NCBI RefSeq assembly: GCF_000690055.1
Contig: NZ_JJNZ01000038.1
Span: forward strand, 1-64,000
Source: Pseudoalteromonas fuliginea
GTDB taxonomy: Bacteria; Pseudomonadota; Gammaproteobacteria; Enterobacterales; Alteromonadaceae
DNA: 64,000 nucleotides
Reading direction: 5' to 3'
Position numbers and translations under genes: made by a program. The notes beneath the pieces are model-generated. The model made no database searches. It saw only the letters and a program-made list of their open reading frames with translations, and was not told the origin of the DNA. Position 1 is the stretch's first letter. Each line of letters starts with the position of its first letter. Shown one piece after another: positions 54,153 through 64,000 of this stretch.

Positions 54153-55552
54153 TAGGCTTCTCCTCTAATATCAACAAAGTGACCATGTATTGCAGCGGCT
54201 GCCGCCATTGCAGGGCTAACTAAATGGGTACGCCCGCCACGACCTTGACGACCTTCAAAGTTACGATTAGAAGTAGATGCACAACGCTTGCCTGCTTCTA
54301 GGCGGTCATCGTTCATAGCTAAACACATAGAGCAACCTGGTTCGCGCCATTCAAAGCCTGCGGCTTTAAAAATATCGGCTAAGCCTTCGTCTTCAGCTTG
54401 TTTTTTAACTAAGCCAGAGCCCGGTACAATTAACGCCTCTATGCCGACTACAACGTGCTTGCCTTCAACAATTTTTGCCGCAGCACGTAAATCTTCAATA
54501 CGGCTATTAGTACATGAGCCAATAAATACCGTGTCTACTTTTGCGCTTGATAATTTATCGCCCGCTTTTAAGTCCATGTATTTAAGTGCGCTGCGAATAG
54601 CATCGGCTTTAATTAAATCAGGCTCTTTATCTGGATCGGGTATGCACTCATCAACACCAATTACTTGCTCTGGGCTTGTGCCCCAAGTAATTTGCGGTTG
54701 AATGTCGTCGGCATTTAGCTCAACAACTAAATCAAAGTGTGCGCCTTCATCTGTTTTTAAGGTTTCCCAATATTTAACGGCTGCATCAAAATCAGCGCCT
54801 TTAGGTGCAAACGGACGACCTTTTAAGTAATCATAAGTAATTCGGTCAGATGCAATTAAACCCGCTTTTGCACCCATTTCTATGCTCATATTACATAGCG
54901 TCATACGGGCTTCCATTGAAAGCGCTTCAATGCCTGCACCACAAAACTCTGCTACATAGCCTGTGCCACCAGCAGTACCTAACTTGCCAATTACCGCCAT
55001 AATTAAATCTTTAGCCGTAACTGTTGGACGCAATACACCGTTAATTTGAATTTTTAACGATTTCGCCTTTTTTTGCTGTAGCGTTTGCGTTGCTAATACG
55101 TGCTCAACCTCAGACGTACCAATACCATGCGCTAATGCGCCAAACGCACCATGCGTAGAAGTATGGCTATCGCCACATACAATGGTTGTGCCTGGCAAAG
55201 TAATACCTTGCTCTGGGCCCATTACGTGCACAATACCTTGGTTAATTGAGTTTAAATCGTAAAGTACAATACCAAACTCTTTACAGTTTTTATCAAGCGC
55301 CATTAATTGGTTTTTAGATACTTCGCTTGCGGCATCAAGTGATCGGCTCTTAGTCGATACGTTATGATCCATCGTTGCAAAGGTTTTTTCTGGGCAACGT
55401 ACAGTACGGTTTTTTTCACGTAGACCTGCAAAAGCCTGCGGAGAAGTAACTTCATGCACTAAATGGCGGTCAATATAAAGTAAGTCGGTTTGCTCGTTTA
55501 TGCTGGCAACGGTATGTGCTTGCCAAATTTTGTCGTATAACGTTTGGGCCAC
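54152..55552 (-). CDS. leuC: 3-isopropylmalate dehydratase large subunit
   Basis: Aconitase-family subunit with a [4Fe-4S] cluster; with LeuD it converts 2- to 3-isopropylmalate. The 466-residue protein has [29 protein letters not shown], and [10 protein letters not shown] with the cluster cysteines, and [19 protein letters not shown]. Length matches E. coli LeuC (466). The 60-base gap to leuB contains a 9-bp stem hairpin, which may alter the mRNA ratio of the two halves of the operon. Confidence 0.97.
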   Translation of the reverse strand: MAQTLYDKIWQAHTVASINEQTDLLYIDRHLVHEVTSPQAFAGLREKNRTVRCPEKTFATMDHNVSTKSRSLDAASEVSKNQLMALDKNCKEFGIVLYDLNSINQGIVHVMGPEQGITLPGTTIVCGDSHTSTHGAFGALAHGIGTSEVEHVLATQTLQQKKAKSLKIQINGVLRPTVTAKDLIMAVIGKLGTAGGTGYVAEFCGAGIEALSMEARMTLCNMSIEMGAKAGLIASDRITYDYLKGRPFAPKGADFDAAVKYWETLKTDEGAHFDLVVELNADDIQPQITWGTSPEQVIGVDECIPDPDKEPDLIKADAIRSALKYMDLKAGDKLSSAKVDTVFIGSCTNSRIEDLRAAAKIVEGKHVVVGIEALIVPGSGLVKKQAEDEGLADIFKAAGFEWREPGCSMCLAMNDDRLEAGKRCASTSNRNFEGRQGRGGRTHLVSPAMAAAAAIHGHFVDIRGEA

Positions 55553-55575
55553 TTGCTAATTCCCTAATCTGTTTG

Positions 55576-55601
55576 AGTTGCAGCATAACGGTGCTGCAAC
55601 T
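55576..55601 (-). other. Intercistronic hairpin between leuB and leuC
   Basis: AGTTGCAGC (55576-55584), loop of 8, GCTGCAACT (55593-55601). A 9-bp perfect stem with no U run on the minus strand, so a processing or stability element is more likely than a terminator. Confidence 0.5.
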
Positions 55602-55612
55602 TTACTATGTTA

Positions 55613-58239
<2,627 letters not shown>

Positions 58240-58291
58240 AACTGCCCCTCATTCCTATGTTACCCAAATTTCAATTAATCCCAGCCGCGAG

Positions 58292-58322
58292 ATAAAAAAA
58301 ACCCCGCAATTGCGGGGTTTTT
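58292..58322 (-). terminator. Leucine operon attenuator
   Basis: Stem CCCCGCAATTGCGGGG (58302-58317) with A-rich 5' side and eight U residues after it on the minus strand. It lies between the leuL stop and leuA. Confidence 0.88.
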
Positions 58323-58346
58323 AGTGTTCAACTCGATGCAAACACA

Positions 58347-58415
58347 CTAATCCCCGCTCACTTGCCATAGCAGTAAGAGGTTAAGTTTTAGTGTAATTAA
58401 ACGAATAATATGCAT
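58347..58415 (-). CDS. leuL: leu operon leader peptide
   Basis: A 22-residue peptide on the minus strand, ATG at 58413-58415 and TAG at 58347-58349. It begins MHIIRLITLKLN and then has four Leu codons in a row (CTC TTA CTG CTA), seven leucines in all, followed by WQVSGD. Ribosome stalling at these codons when leucyl-tRNA is scarce would favour an antiterminator over the hairpin at 58302-58317. AAGAAAACAAG upstream is a weak ribosome site. Confidence 0.85.
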   Translation of the reverse strand: MHIIRLITLKLNLLLLWQVSGD

Positions 58416-58644
58416 CTTGTTTTCTTGTGTGTGTGTTCAGTGAAGCCTATTTTTAACATTACAAAGCGACGGAAGCAAGCATAAAAATTCCACAAAACAG
58501 ATTTAAAAACGATTCAATTGGGTTTTTTAATTCAACCAAGACACCTATTAAGAATTAAAATAACAAATACATGACTAGTGACGCTTAAATTAATAAGCAC
58601 TGCAATATACCGTGCTTATATTAACTTTTTACAATTTTTTTAAG

Positions 58645-59268
58645 CTATGCTTCTTTACTCGTTTCTCTTACGTAATGCCCGGCCCCACGAGTAATATAAC
58701 GTAATTGCCAAATAACGCGCTCAATCAATTCGTCGCGTTGCAATCCTTCTATATCGAGCGCTTCTGCACCCGCATTAAATACGAGCGTTACCATAGATTC
58801 CGCCTGAATATAGGCATGCATAGCGTTGCACTTAGTTTCACTTTCTAAATAATGAGCCAGCTCTAAAATAAAATGTTTTACCTCGCGGGCTACAGCGGCT
58901 CTAAATGCTTTAGAAGTCCCAGAGCGTTCTCGCAGCAACAACCTAAATTGGTTACTTGAGTTATCAATAAACTCCATAAAAGTAACCACTGAGGTATTTA
59001 TAACACTGCCGCCATCGTTTGCTATTCGTCTGCGAGCTTGACGCATTAGTTGGCGAAGAGTTAAGCCGGCTTCGTCTACCATGGTTAAACCTAGCTCATC
59101 CATGTCTTTAAAATGACGATAAAAAGACGTTGGGGCAATACCGGCTTCTCGTGCTACTTCGCGTAAACTTAAATTCGAAAAACTATGATCAGCACTCAGC
59201 TGATTAAATGCCGCTTGAATTAACGCCTGTCGTGTTTTTTGTTTCTGTTGCGCTCTAACACCCGACAT
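58645..59268 (-). CDS. fabR: Fatty-acid desaturation repressor FabR
   Basis: TetR-family repressor of unsaturated fatty acid synthesis. About 207 residues from the ATG at 59268, with GGGAG 6 bases upstream; TTG one codon earlier is not needed. The N-terminal helix-turn-helix reads [25 protein letters not shown], closely like E. coli FabR, and the ligand domain has [23 protein letters not shown]. It is divergent from a desaturase gene whose promoter holds a FabR-like palindrome, so regulation is direct. In E. coli FabR controls fabA/fabB. Confidence 0.92.
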   Translation of the reverse strand: MSGVRAQQKQKTRQALIQAAFNQLSADHSFSNLSLREVAREAGIAPTSFYRHFKDMDELGLTMVDEAGLTLRQLMRQARRRIANDGGSVINTSVVTFMEFIDNSSNQFRLLLRERSGTSKAFRAAVAREVKHFILELAHYLESETKCNAMHAYIQAESMVTLVFNAGAEALDIEGLQRDELIERVIWQLRYITRGAGHYVRETSKEA

Positions 59269-59334
59269 CAACAGCTCCCTGAATTATTTTATATGAATAT
59301 TTAGTGATATTAGCTCAATTGTACAGTCTAATAC

Positions 59335-59381
59335 TTGACGACAAGAGTTTGAAATACTATTTTAGCTTACAGTTGTACGCT
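59335..59381 (+). promoter_or_regulatory. Desaturase promoter with FabR-like operator
   Basis: -35 TTGACG (59335-59340), 17-base spacer, -10 TATTTT (59358-59363). Directly after it, AGCTTACAGTTGTACGCT (59364-59381) is an 18-bp inverted repeat, imperfect at one pair, of the AGCGTACA-N2-TGTACGCT form. It covers the expected transcription start, so FabR binding would repress the desaturase. Confidence 0.7.
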
Positions 59382-59394
59382 GAGATTGAGAATT

Positions 59395-60528
59395 ATGAAT
59401 AAACCACCGATTATTTGGACAAACGTCCTATTTTTTAGCCTAACCTTTTTGGCGGCTGCCACACTTGTACCTTGGTACGCCATTAGCTACGGATTTACCA
59501 GCGCGCATTGGATTGCTTTTGTAGGCTGCATGTTTTATGCAGGCTTATCAATTACTGCCGGCTACCATCGATTATGGGCACATAAAACCTATAACGCACA
59601 CCCTGCAGTTGAATTTATTTTTGCGCTTGGCGGTGCTTTTGCACTGCAAAACAGTGCATTGCATTGGAGTAGCGATCACCGTATACACCACGGTCAAGTT
59701 GACGACCCAATAAAAGACCCTTACGCGGCGACCAATGGTTTTTGGTATAGCCATATCGGGTGGATGTTACGTGACTACCAAGGCGATAGCTACGGTGATT
59801 ATAGTAATTGTCGTGATTTACAGCGCAATAAAATAGTTATGTGGCAACATAAACATTACTTAAAGCTTGTGATTGCTATGAACGTAGGCTTGCCTCTTAT
59901 ACTTGGTTTATTGGTTGGTGATGTGTGGGGGATGTTAATTCTTGCAGGTTTACTACGCTTAGTACTGAGTCAACACTTTACCTTTTTTATAAATTCGGTT
60001 GCACATATTTGGGGCTCTCGCCCATACACCGAAAAAAATACGGCACGTGATAACGGCTTTTTAGCGTTATTTACTTATGGCGAGGGGTATCACAACTTCC
60101 ACCATATTTTTGCAAGCGACTACCGTAACGGTATTAAATGGTTTCATTACGATCCAACAAAATGGATGATCCGCTCTTTAGCAGCTGTGGGTTTAGCCAA
60201 TAAGTTAAAGCGTACTCCTGTTGAGCGTATAGAAAAAGCGAAGGCCGAAACGCTCATGAGTAAAACGCAAACGCGTCTTGCAAAATTGCCTTTAGCACAA
60301 GATAAGATTACATTATTACAACAAGAGTACGATTTACTGCTGAAAAAACTGCAAAATTATTGTTCACTACAAAAACAAGTGTTAGAAGTTAAAAAAAATA
60401 ACATGGCAAAGCAGTGTGAACGCTCAGCATTAATGGCACAATACCATGAGCTGGAAGCCGCCTGGGAAAATCAAAAACAGGCATGGCTAGCACTTAATGC
60501 GAGGTTATTAAAAGCCTCTTTTAATTAA
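59395..60528 (+). CDS. Delta-9 acyl desaturase (stearoyl-CoA desaturase type)
   Basis: Membrane di-iron desaturase that puts a double bond into saturated acyl chains. About 377 residues from the ATG at 59395. Three histidine boxes: [15 protein letters not shown] and HNFHH, with four hydrophobic helices. A C-terminal helical extension (about 275-375, coiled-coil-like) follows the catalytic part. It is opposite fabR, whose operator covers its promoter, and sthA follows within 13 bases. It probably adjusts membrane fluidity, for example in the cold. Confidence 0.92.
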   Translation: MNKPPIIWTNVLFFSLTFLAAATLVPWYAISYGFTSAHWIAFVGCMFYAGLSITAGYHRLWAHKTYNAHPAVEFIFALGGAFALQNSALHWSSDHRIHHGQVDDPIKDPYAATNGFWYSHIGWMLRDYQGDSYGDYSNCRDLQRNKIVMWQHKHYLKLVIAMNVGLPLILGLLVGDVWGMLILAGLLRLVLSQHFTFFINSVAHIWGSRPYTEKNTARDNGFLALFTYGEGYHNFHHIFASDYRNGIKWFHYDPTKWMIRSLAAVGLANKLKRTPVERIEKAKAETLMSKTQTRLAKLPLAQDKITLLQQEYDLLLKKLQNYCSLQKQVLEVKKNNMAKQCERSALMAQYHELEAAWENQKQAWLALNARLLKASFN

Positions 60529-60541
60529 TTTAGGAGTGGCT

Positions 60542-61972
60542 GTGGCCAAACAACCAGAACAAAAAAAAGTACCCGTGACATACCAATATGATGCAATAAT
60601 TATTGGCACGGGTCCTGGCGGTGAAGGTACCGCCATGAACCTTTCAAAAAACGATAAAAAAGTAGCGGTTATTGAACGCCAAGAATCAGTTGGTGGCGGT
60701 TGTGTACATTGGGGAACAATTCCTTCAAAAGCGCTTCGCCACTCTGTTAGCCGCTATATTGAATACAAAGCAAATCCGTTATTTAATGTTGGTGAGCGCC
60801 CTAGCCGCTTAACATTTCCTGATATTTTACGTCACGCAAGTTCTGTTATTTCTAAGCAATCTAATTTACGTAGTAGCTTTTACGATCGTAACCGCATTCA
60901 TATGTTTCAAGGTGATGCGAGCTTTGTAGATAAGCACACAATTGAAGTAAAACGAAATGATGGTTCAACTGAGCGACTGACTGCTAAAACGATTGTTATT
61001 GCAACGGGTTCACGCCCTTATCGCCCACCAGAGGTAGATTTTACGCATTCTCGTATTTACGAAAGTGACACAATACTTGGCCTTGAGCATGACCCTCATC
61101 GTGTACTGATTTATGGTGCAGGTGTAATTGGTTGTGAGTACGCGTCAATATTTAAAGGTTTAGGCGCTAAAGTTGATTTGGTTAATACACGCGATCGACT
61201 ACTTGCTTTTATGGATGCAGAAATATCTGACGCACTTAGCTATCACTTTTGGAATAGCGGTATTGTTATTCGCCATAACGAAGAGTTTGACCGAATTGAG
61301 ACGCGTGACGACTGCGTTATAATGCATCTAAAATCAGGTAAACGCGTAAAAGCTGACTGTATTTTATTTGCTAATGGTCGTACTGGTAACACTGATACAC
61401 TAAATCTTGAAGCCATTGGCTTAAAAGCCGATAGCCGTGGCCAATTAAAAGTTAACGAAACATACCAAACAGAAATTGATAACGTTTACGCTGTAGGTGA
61501 TGTAATTGGCTATCCTAGCCTTGCAAGTGCTGCGTTTGACCAAGGTCGTATAGCTGCTGATGCAATTGCATGTGGTAACTGTGATGACAGACTGATTGTT
61601 GATATTCCGGCTGGTATTTATACCATTCCAGAAATGAGCTCAGTAGGTAAAACCGAGCAAGAGCTTACAGCTGCTAAAGTACCATATGAAGTAGGCCGTG
61701 CTCAGTTTAAGCATTTGGCTCGCGCGCAAATTGCTGGTACTGAAGTAGGTAGTTTAAAAATATTATTCCACACCGAAACCAAAGAAGTACTTGGCGTACA
61801 TTGTTTTGGCGAACGTGCCTCTGAAATTGTTCACATTGGCCAAGCCATTATGGAACAAAAAAATGGTGGCAATAATATCGACTACTTTGTAAATACCACA
61901 TTTAACTACCCAACCATGGCTGAAGCCTACCGTGTTGCGGCATTAAATGGTTTAAATCGCTTATTTAAATAA
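60542..61972 (+). CDS. sthA: Soluble pyridine nucleotide transhydrogenase
   Basis: FAD enzyme that moves reducing equivalents between NADPH and NAD+. About 476 residues; I start it at GTG 60542, 5 bases after AGGAG, though GTG at 60536 is also in frame. FAD loop [18 protein letters not shown], a [20 protein letters not shown] segment in which one redox Cys of the disulphide reductase family is replaced (as in SthA), the NAD loop [19 protein letters not shown], and [17 protein letters not shown]. It follows the desaturase gene, which uses reduced cofactor, in one operon. A terminator ends the unit. Confidence 0.95.
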   Translation: MAKQPEQKKVPVTYQYDAIIIGTGPGGEGTAMNLSKNDKKVAVIERQESVGGGCVHWGTIPSKALRHSVSRYIEYKANPLFNVGERPSRLTFPDILRHASSVISKQSNLRSSFYDRNRIHMFQGDASFVDKHTIEVKRNDGSTERLTAKTIVIATGSRPYRPPEVDFTHSRIYESDTILGLEHDPHRVLIYGAGVIGCEYASIFKGLGAKVDLVNTRDRLLAFMDAEISDALSYHFWNSGIVIRHNEEFDRIETRDDCVIMHLKSGKRVKADCILFANGRTGNTDTLNLEAIGLKADSRGQLKVNETYQTEIDNVYAVGDVIGYPSLASAAFDQGRIAADAIACGNCDDRLIVDIPAGIYTIPEMSSVGKTEQELTAAKVPYEVGRAQFKHLARAQIAGTEVGSLKILFHTETKEVLGVHCFGERASEIVHIGQAIMEQKNGGNNIDYFVNTTFNYPTMAEAYRVAALNGLNRLFK

Positions 61973-62003
61973 GTAGTTTTAAAAGCCTTTATAAATAGGT
62001 AAC

Positions 62004-62030
62004 AAAAAACCCGCAACTTAGCGGGTTTTT
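62004..62030. terminator. Bidirectional terminator between sthA and hemE
   Basis: AAAAAACCCGC, loop AACTTA, GCGGGTTTTT; serves the two convergent genes. Confidence 0.85.
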
Positions 62031-62066
62031 ACTTTTAAACAGTTTTAAAGCTTGTTTAAGTGATTA

Positions 62067-63131
62067 TTACTTATGGTACTTAGCACTTAGCTCATGTACT
62101 GCATTAATGAATACGCCAGCATTTTCAGGGTCTACATCTGGTGTAATACCGTGGCCTAAGTTAAACACGTGGCCATTGCCTGTACCGAAGTCTTCTAAAA
62201 TAGTGCCTACTTCTTGGCGAATACGCTCTGGTGTACCGTGCAACATAGATGGGTCCATATTACCTTGTAGAGCTACTTTATCACCCACGCGGCGCTTAGC
62301 GTCGCTGATATTAATAGTCCAATCAAGGCCGATTGCATCACAGCCTGTTGCTGCAATAGCTTCAATCCATTGACCACCATTTTTAGTGAACAAAGTAACC
62401 GGTACTTTACGACCGTCGTACTCACGAATTAAGCCATCTACAATTTTATGCATGTATTGTAGTGAAAATTCGTTGTAATCGCGCGGGCTTAATACACCGC
62501 CCCATGAGTCAAATACCATTAGCGATTGCGCGCCAGCTTTAATTTGAGCATTTAAGTAATCAATAACTGAATCAGCTAACTTATCGAGTAATAAATGAAG
62601 TGTTTGCGGCTCTGCAAACGCCATTTTTTTGATTTTACCAAATACTTTGCTGCTACCGCCTTCAACCATATAAGTTGCTAGCGTCCAAGGTGAACCAGAA
62701 AAACCGATAAGCGGTACTTCACCTTTAAGTTCACGACGAATAGTGCTTACCGCGTTCATTACGTAGCCAAGCTCGTCAGTTGGATCAAGTTTTGGAATTT
62801 TTTTAACATCAGCAAGAGATGAAATAGGGCGTTCGAACTTAGGACCTTCGCCAGTTTCAAAGTACAGACCTAAACCCATCGCATCTGGAATCGTTAAAAT
62901 ATCACTAAATAATATAGCGGCATCTAACGGGTAGCGACGTAGTGGCTGCAGTGTAACTTCACATGCAAGCTCAGCATTACGGCACAGGCTCATAAAATCG
63001 CCCGCTTGTGCACGTGTAGCGCGATACTCTGGTAAATAGCGTCCTGCTTGGCGCATCATCCATACCGGAGTTACATCAACAGGTTGTTTTGCAAGTGCAC
63101 GTAAATAACGGTCGTTTTTTAATTCGCTCAT
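62067..63131 (-). CDS. hemE: Uroporphyrinogen decarboxylase
   Basis: Removes four carboxylates from uroporphyrinogen III to give coproporphyrinogen III in heme synthesis. 354 residues from the ATG at 63131, matching E. coli HemE; the frame runs 17 codons further upstream without family similarity. Motifs: [44 protein letters not shown] and [15 protein letters not shown]. The divergent gene rsd starts about 530 bases away. Confidence 0.96.
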   Translation of the reverse strand: MSELKNDRYLRALAKQPVDVTPVWMMRQAGRYLPEYRATRAQAGDFMSLCRNAELACEVTLQPLRRYPLDAAILFSDILTIPDAMGLGLYFETGEGPKFERPISSLADVKKIPKLDPTDELGYVMNAVSTIRRELKGEVPLIGFSGSPWTLATYMVEGGSSKVFGKIKKMAFAEPQTLHLLLDKLADSVIDYLNAQIKAGAQSLMVFDSWGGVLSPRDYNEFSLQYMHKIVDGLIREYDGRKVPVTLFTKNGGQWIEAIAATGCDAIGLDWTINISDAKRRVGDKVALQGNMDPSMLHGTPERIRQEVGTILEDFGTGNGHVFNLGHGITPDVDPENAGVFINAVHELSAKYHK

Positions 63132-63478
63132 GGCGTAAATGATCCTAAGACTTGTATAAATTGTGCAAGATTGTACCACCATATTCTCCGACCCTCTATT
63201 GCTTAGGGACGAAAACAGCCTTACCTAGAGGCAGATCAATATAATCTACGGTTTCAACCTATTTTGACTATAAAACAAGCAAACAAACCATAACATTTAA
63301 AACTTTTTATTAATATGTTTGCAACATCGAAAAAAGCTTGTTATTGTTTGTCCCGCGTTAACAAAAACAATAATAAAAATCTTAAAATAATAAAAATAAA
63401 AGTTTTAAAATAACAACAATAAAAATTATCTCATAAAAATAAGAAAGCTTGTTATAACAAGCCAATGAAAGAAATTAG
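63132..63478. other. AT-rich spacer between hemE and rsd
   Basis: No protein gene seen. 63447-63462 is the perfect 16-bp palindrome GCTTGTTATAACAAGC. Part of it (AAGCTTGTTAT) also occurs at about 63336. A TTGACT at 63264-63269 could be a -35 of a plus-strand transcript, but no good -10 follows it. Confidence 0.4.
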
Positions 63479-63501
63479 ACCACCTTAACCGGTGGTTTTT
63501 T
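63479..63501 (+). terminator. Terminator-like hairpin upstream of rsd
   Basis: ACCACC, loop TTAACC, GGTGGTTTTTT. With no gene before it on the plus strand, it could end a small RNA or leader that starts within 63260-63420. Confidence 0.65.
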
Positions 63502-63658
63502 CTTGCCTGCAATAAATCTCACCATTTACCATTCAATAAATTACATCGCTTTTAGAACATCTATTTTACTTGTTGATATACACGCAAATTAAATATATCT
63601 TGATGTATATAAACTTATTATACTTAATTTAAAGACCAACCCAGCTAGGAGAACAGTT

Positions 63659-64000
63659 ATGCTGACGCGTGTAGAAAAAGCTCAACAGAAATGGGGTGGT
63701 AGCCACACAGTAATCGATAAATGGTTAAATGAACGCCAAGAGCTTATTGTACTCTTTTGTAAAATGGCTGGTTTTTCTCCATATGATAAAAAAGATCATG
63801 CTTTACCAGAGCCTGCTCAAATTGAATCTTTTTGCCAAATTCTGATGGATTACTTGTCTGCCGGTCATTTTGAAATTTATGATGACATTGCTAAAGCTTG
63901 TGAAAATAAAGGCCCAAAAAGCCAAGAACTTGCCAATGCAATTTACCCGCGTATTTCTAGTACAACTGATATTGCACTGGATTTTAACGATAAATACGCA
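63659..64000 (+). CDS. rsd: Regulator of sigma D (Rsd), 5' part
   Basis: Binds sigma-70 region 4 and, with HPr in E. coli, modulates the stringent response. The ATG at 63659 follows AGGAG by 7 bases; 114 codons are seen before the right edge, of about 160 expected. Recognisable motifs: VIDKWLNERQELIVLFCKMAG and FCQILMDYLSAGHFEIYDDI, the latter almost as in E. coli Rsd. The position near hemE matches the rsd-hemE neighbourhood of enterobacteria (nudC between them is missing here). Confidence 0.92.
   Translation, partial: MLTRVEKAQQKWGGSHTVIDKWLNERQELIVLFCKMAGFSPYDKKDHALPEPAQIESFCQILMDYLSAGHFEIYDDIAKACENKGPKSQELANAIYPRISSTTDIALDFNDKYA

Noticed and set aside
54288..54701. 137-codon plus-strand frame
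   Set aside because: Antisense to leuC catalytic sequence; a shadow of its codon pattern.

Overview
The window is chromosomal DNA of a marine gammaproteobacterium, most likely Pseudoalteromonas or a close relative in Alteromonadales. The evidence is the AT-rich coding sequence, the EnvZ/OmpR, GreB, Tex, NfuA, FabR, SthA, HemE and Rsd proteins of gammaproteobacterial type, the Alteromonadales-style cytochrome c oxidase operon, a large TonB-dependent receptor, and a 165-bp inverted-repeat element ending in TAATACCAATT that I recall from this group. Almost everything is core genome. I saw no rRNA, tRNA, CRISPR array, prophage or complete insertion sequence.

Layout. 1-1482: the 5' part of a cadherin-like repeat adhesin with an apparent frameshift, then a gene-poor stretch with a MITE-like element. 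1483-5259: envZ/ompR, greB, a small secreted protein and a CBS-domain protein. 5427-16478: tex, a SprA-type metalloprotease pair, bioH, a ComF protein, a secreted M14 carboxypeptidase, nfuA, a MATE exporter and a polysaccharide deacetylase. 16475-24610: a one-strand chemotaxis operon (STAS, cheY, cheA, cheW, a soluble PAS receptor, cheR, cheD, cheB) whose order resembles the Pseudomonas che2 cluster; the receptor ends in a CheR-docking-like WEEF tail. 24776-32975: a terminal oxidase operon with cox2 (fused to cytochrome c), cox1, cox11, cox3, surf1, a small CxxxC protein, heme A synthase, heme O synthase and Sco.

33436-40854: lexA with two SOS boxes, a secreted metzincin-type protease, a thioesterase, a TonB-dependent receptor behind a perfect 14-bp palindrome, and endonuclease I. 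40950-45371: a nitric-oxide response unit in which norR faces a small membrane protein, nnrS and hmp, with a sigma-54-like promoter and two NorR-like sites between them. 45393-51460: a LysR regulator and flavin reductase around a strong palindrome, TerB, several poorly characterised envelope proteins and a DUF3360 transporter-like protein. 53553-58415: leuDCBA with a recognisable leuL leader peptide and attenuator. 58645-61972: fabR facing a fatty-acid desaturase and sthA, with a palindromic operator on the desaturase promoter. The right edge has hemE and the start of rsd.

The most accessory-looking segment is 51554-53532. A HipA-like kinase gene overlaps a gene for a HipS-like/HIRAN-domain protein, and the pair sits between intact leuD and a diverged, internally deleted second leuD copy. 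This looks like a toxin-antitoxin or defence-type cassette acquired at the end of the leucine operon.
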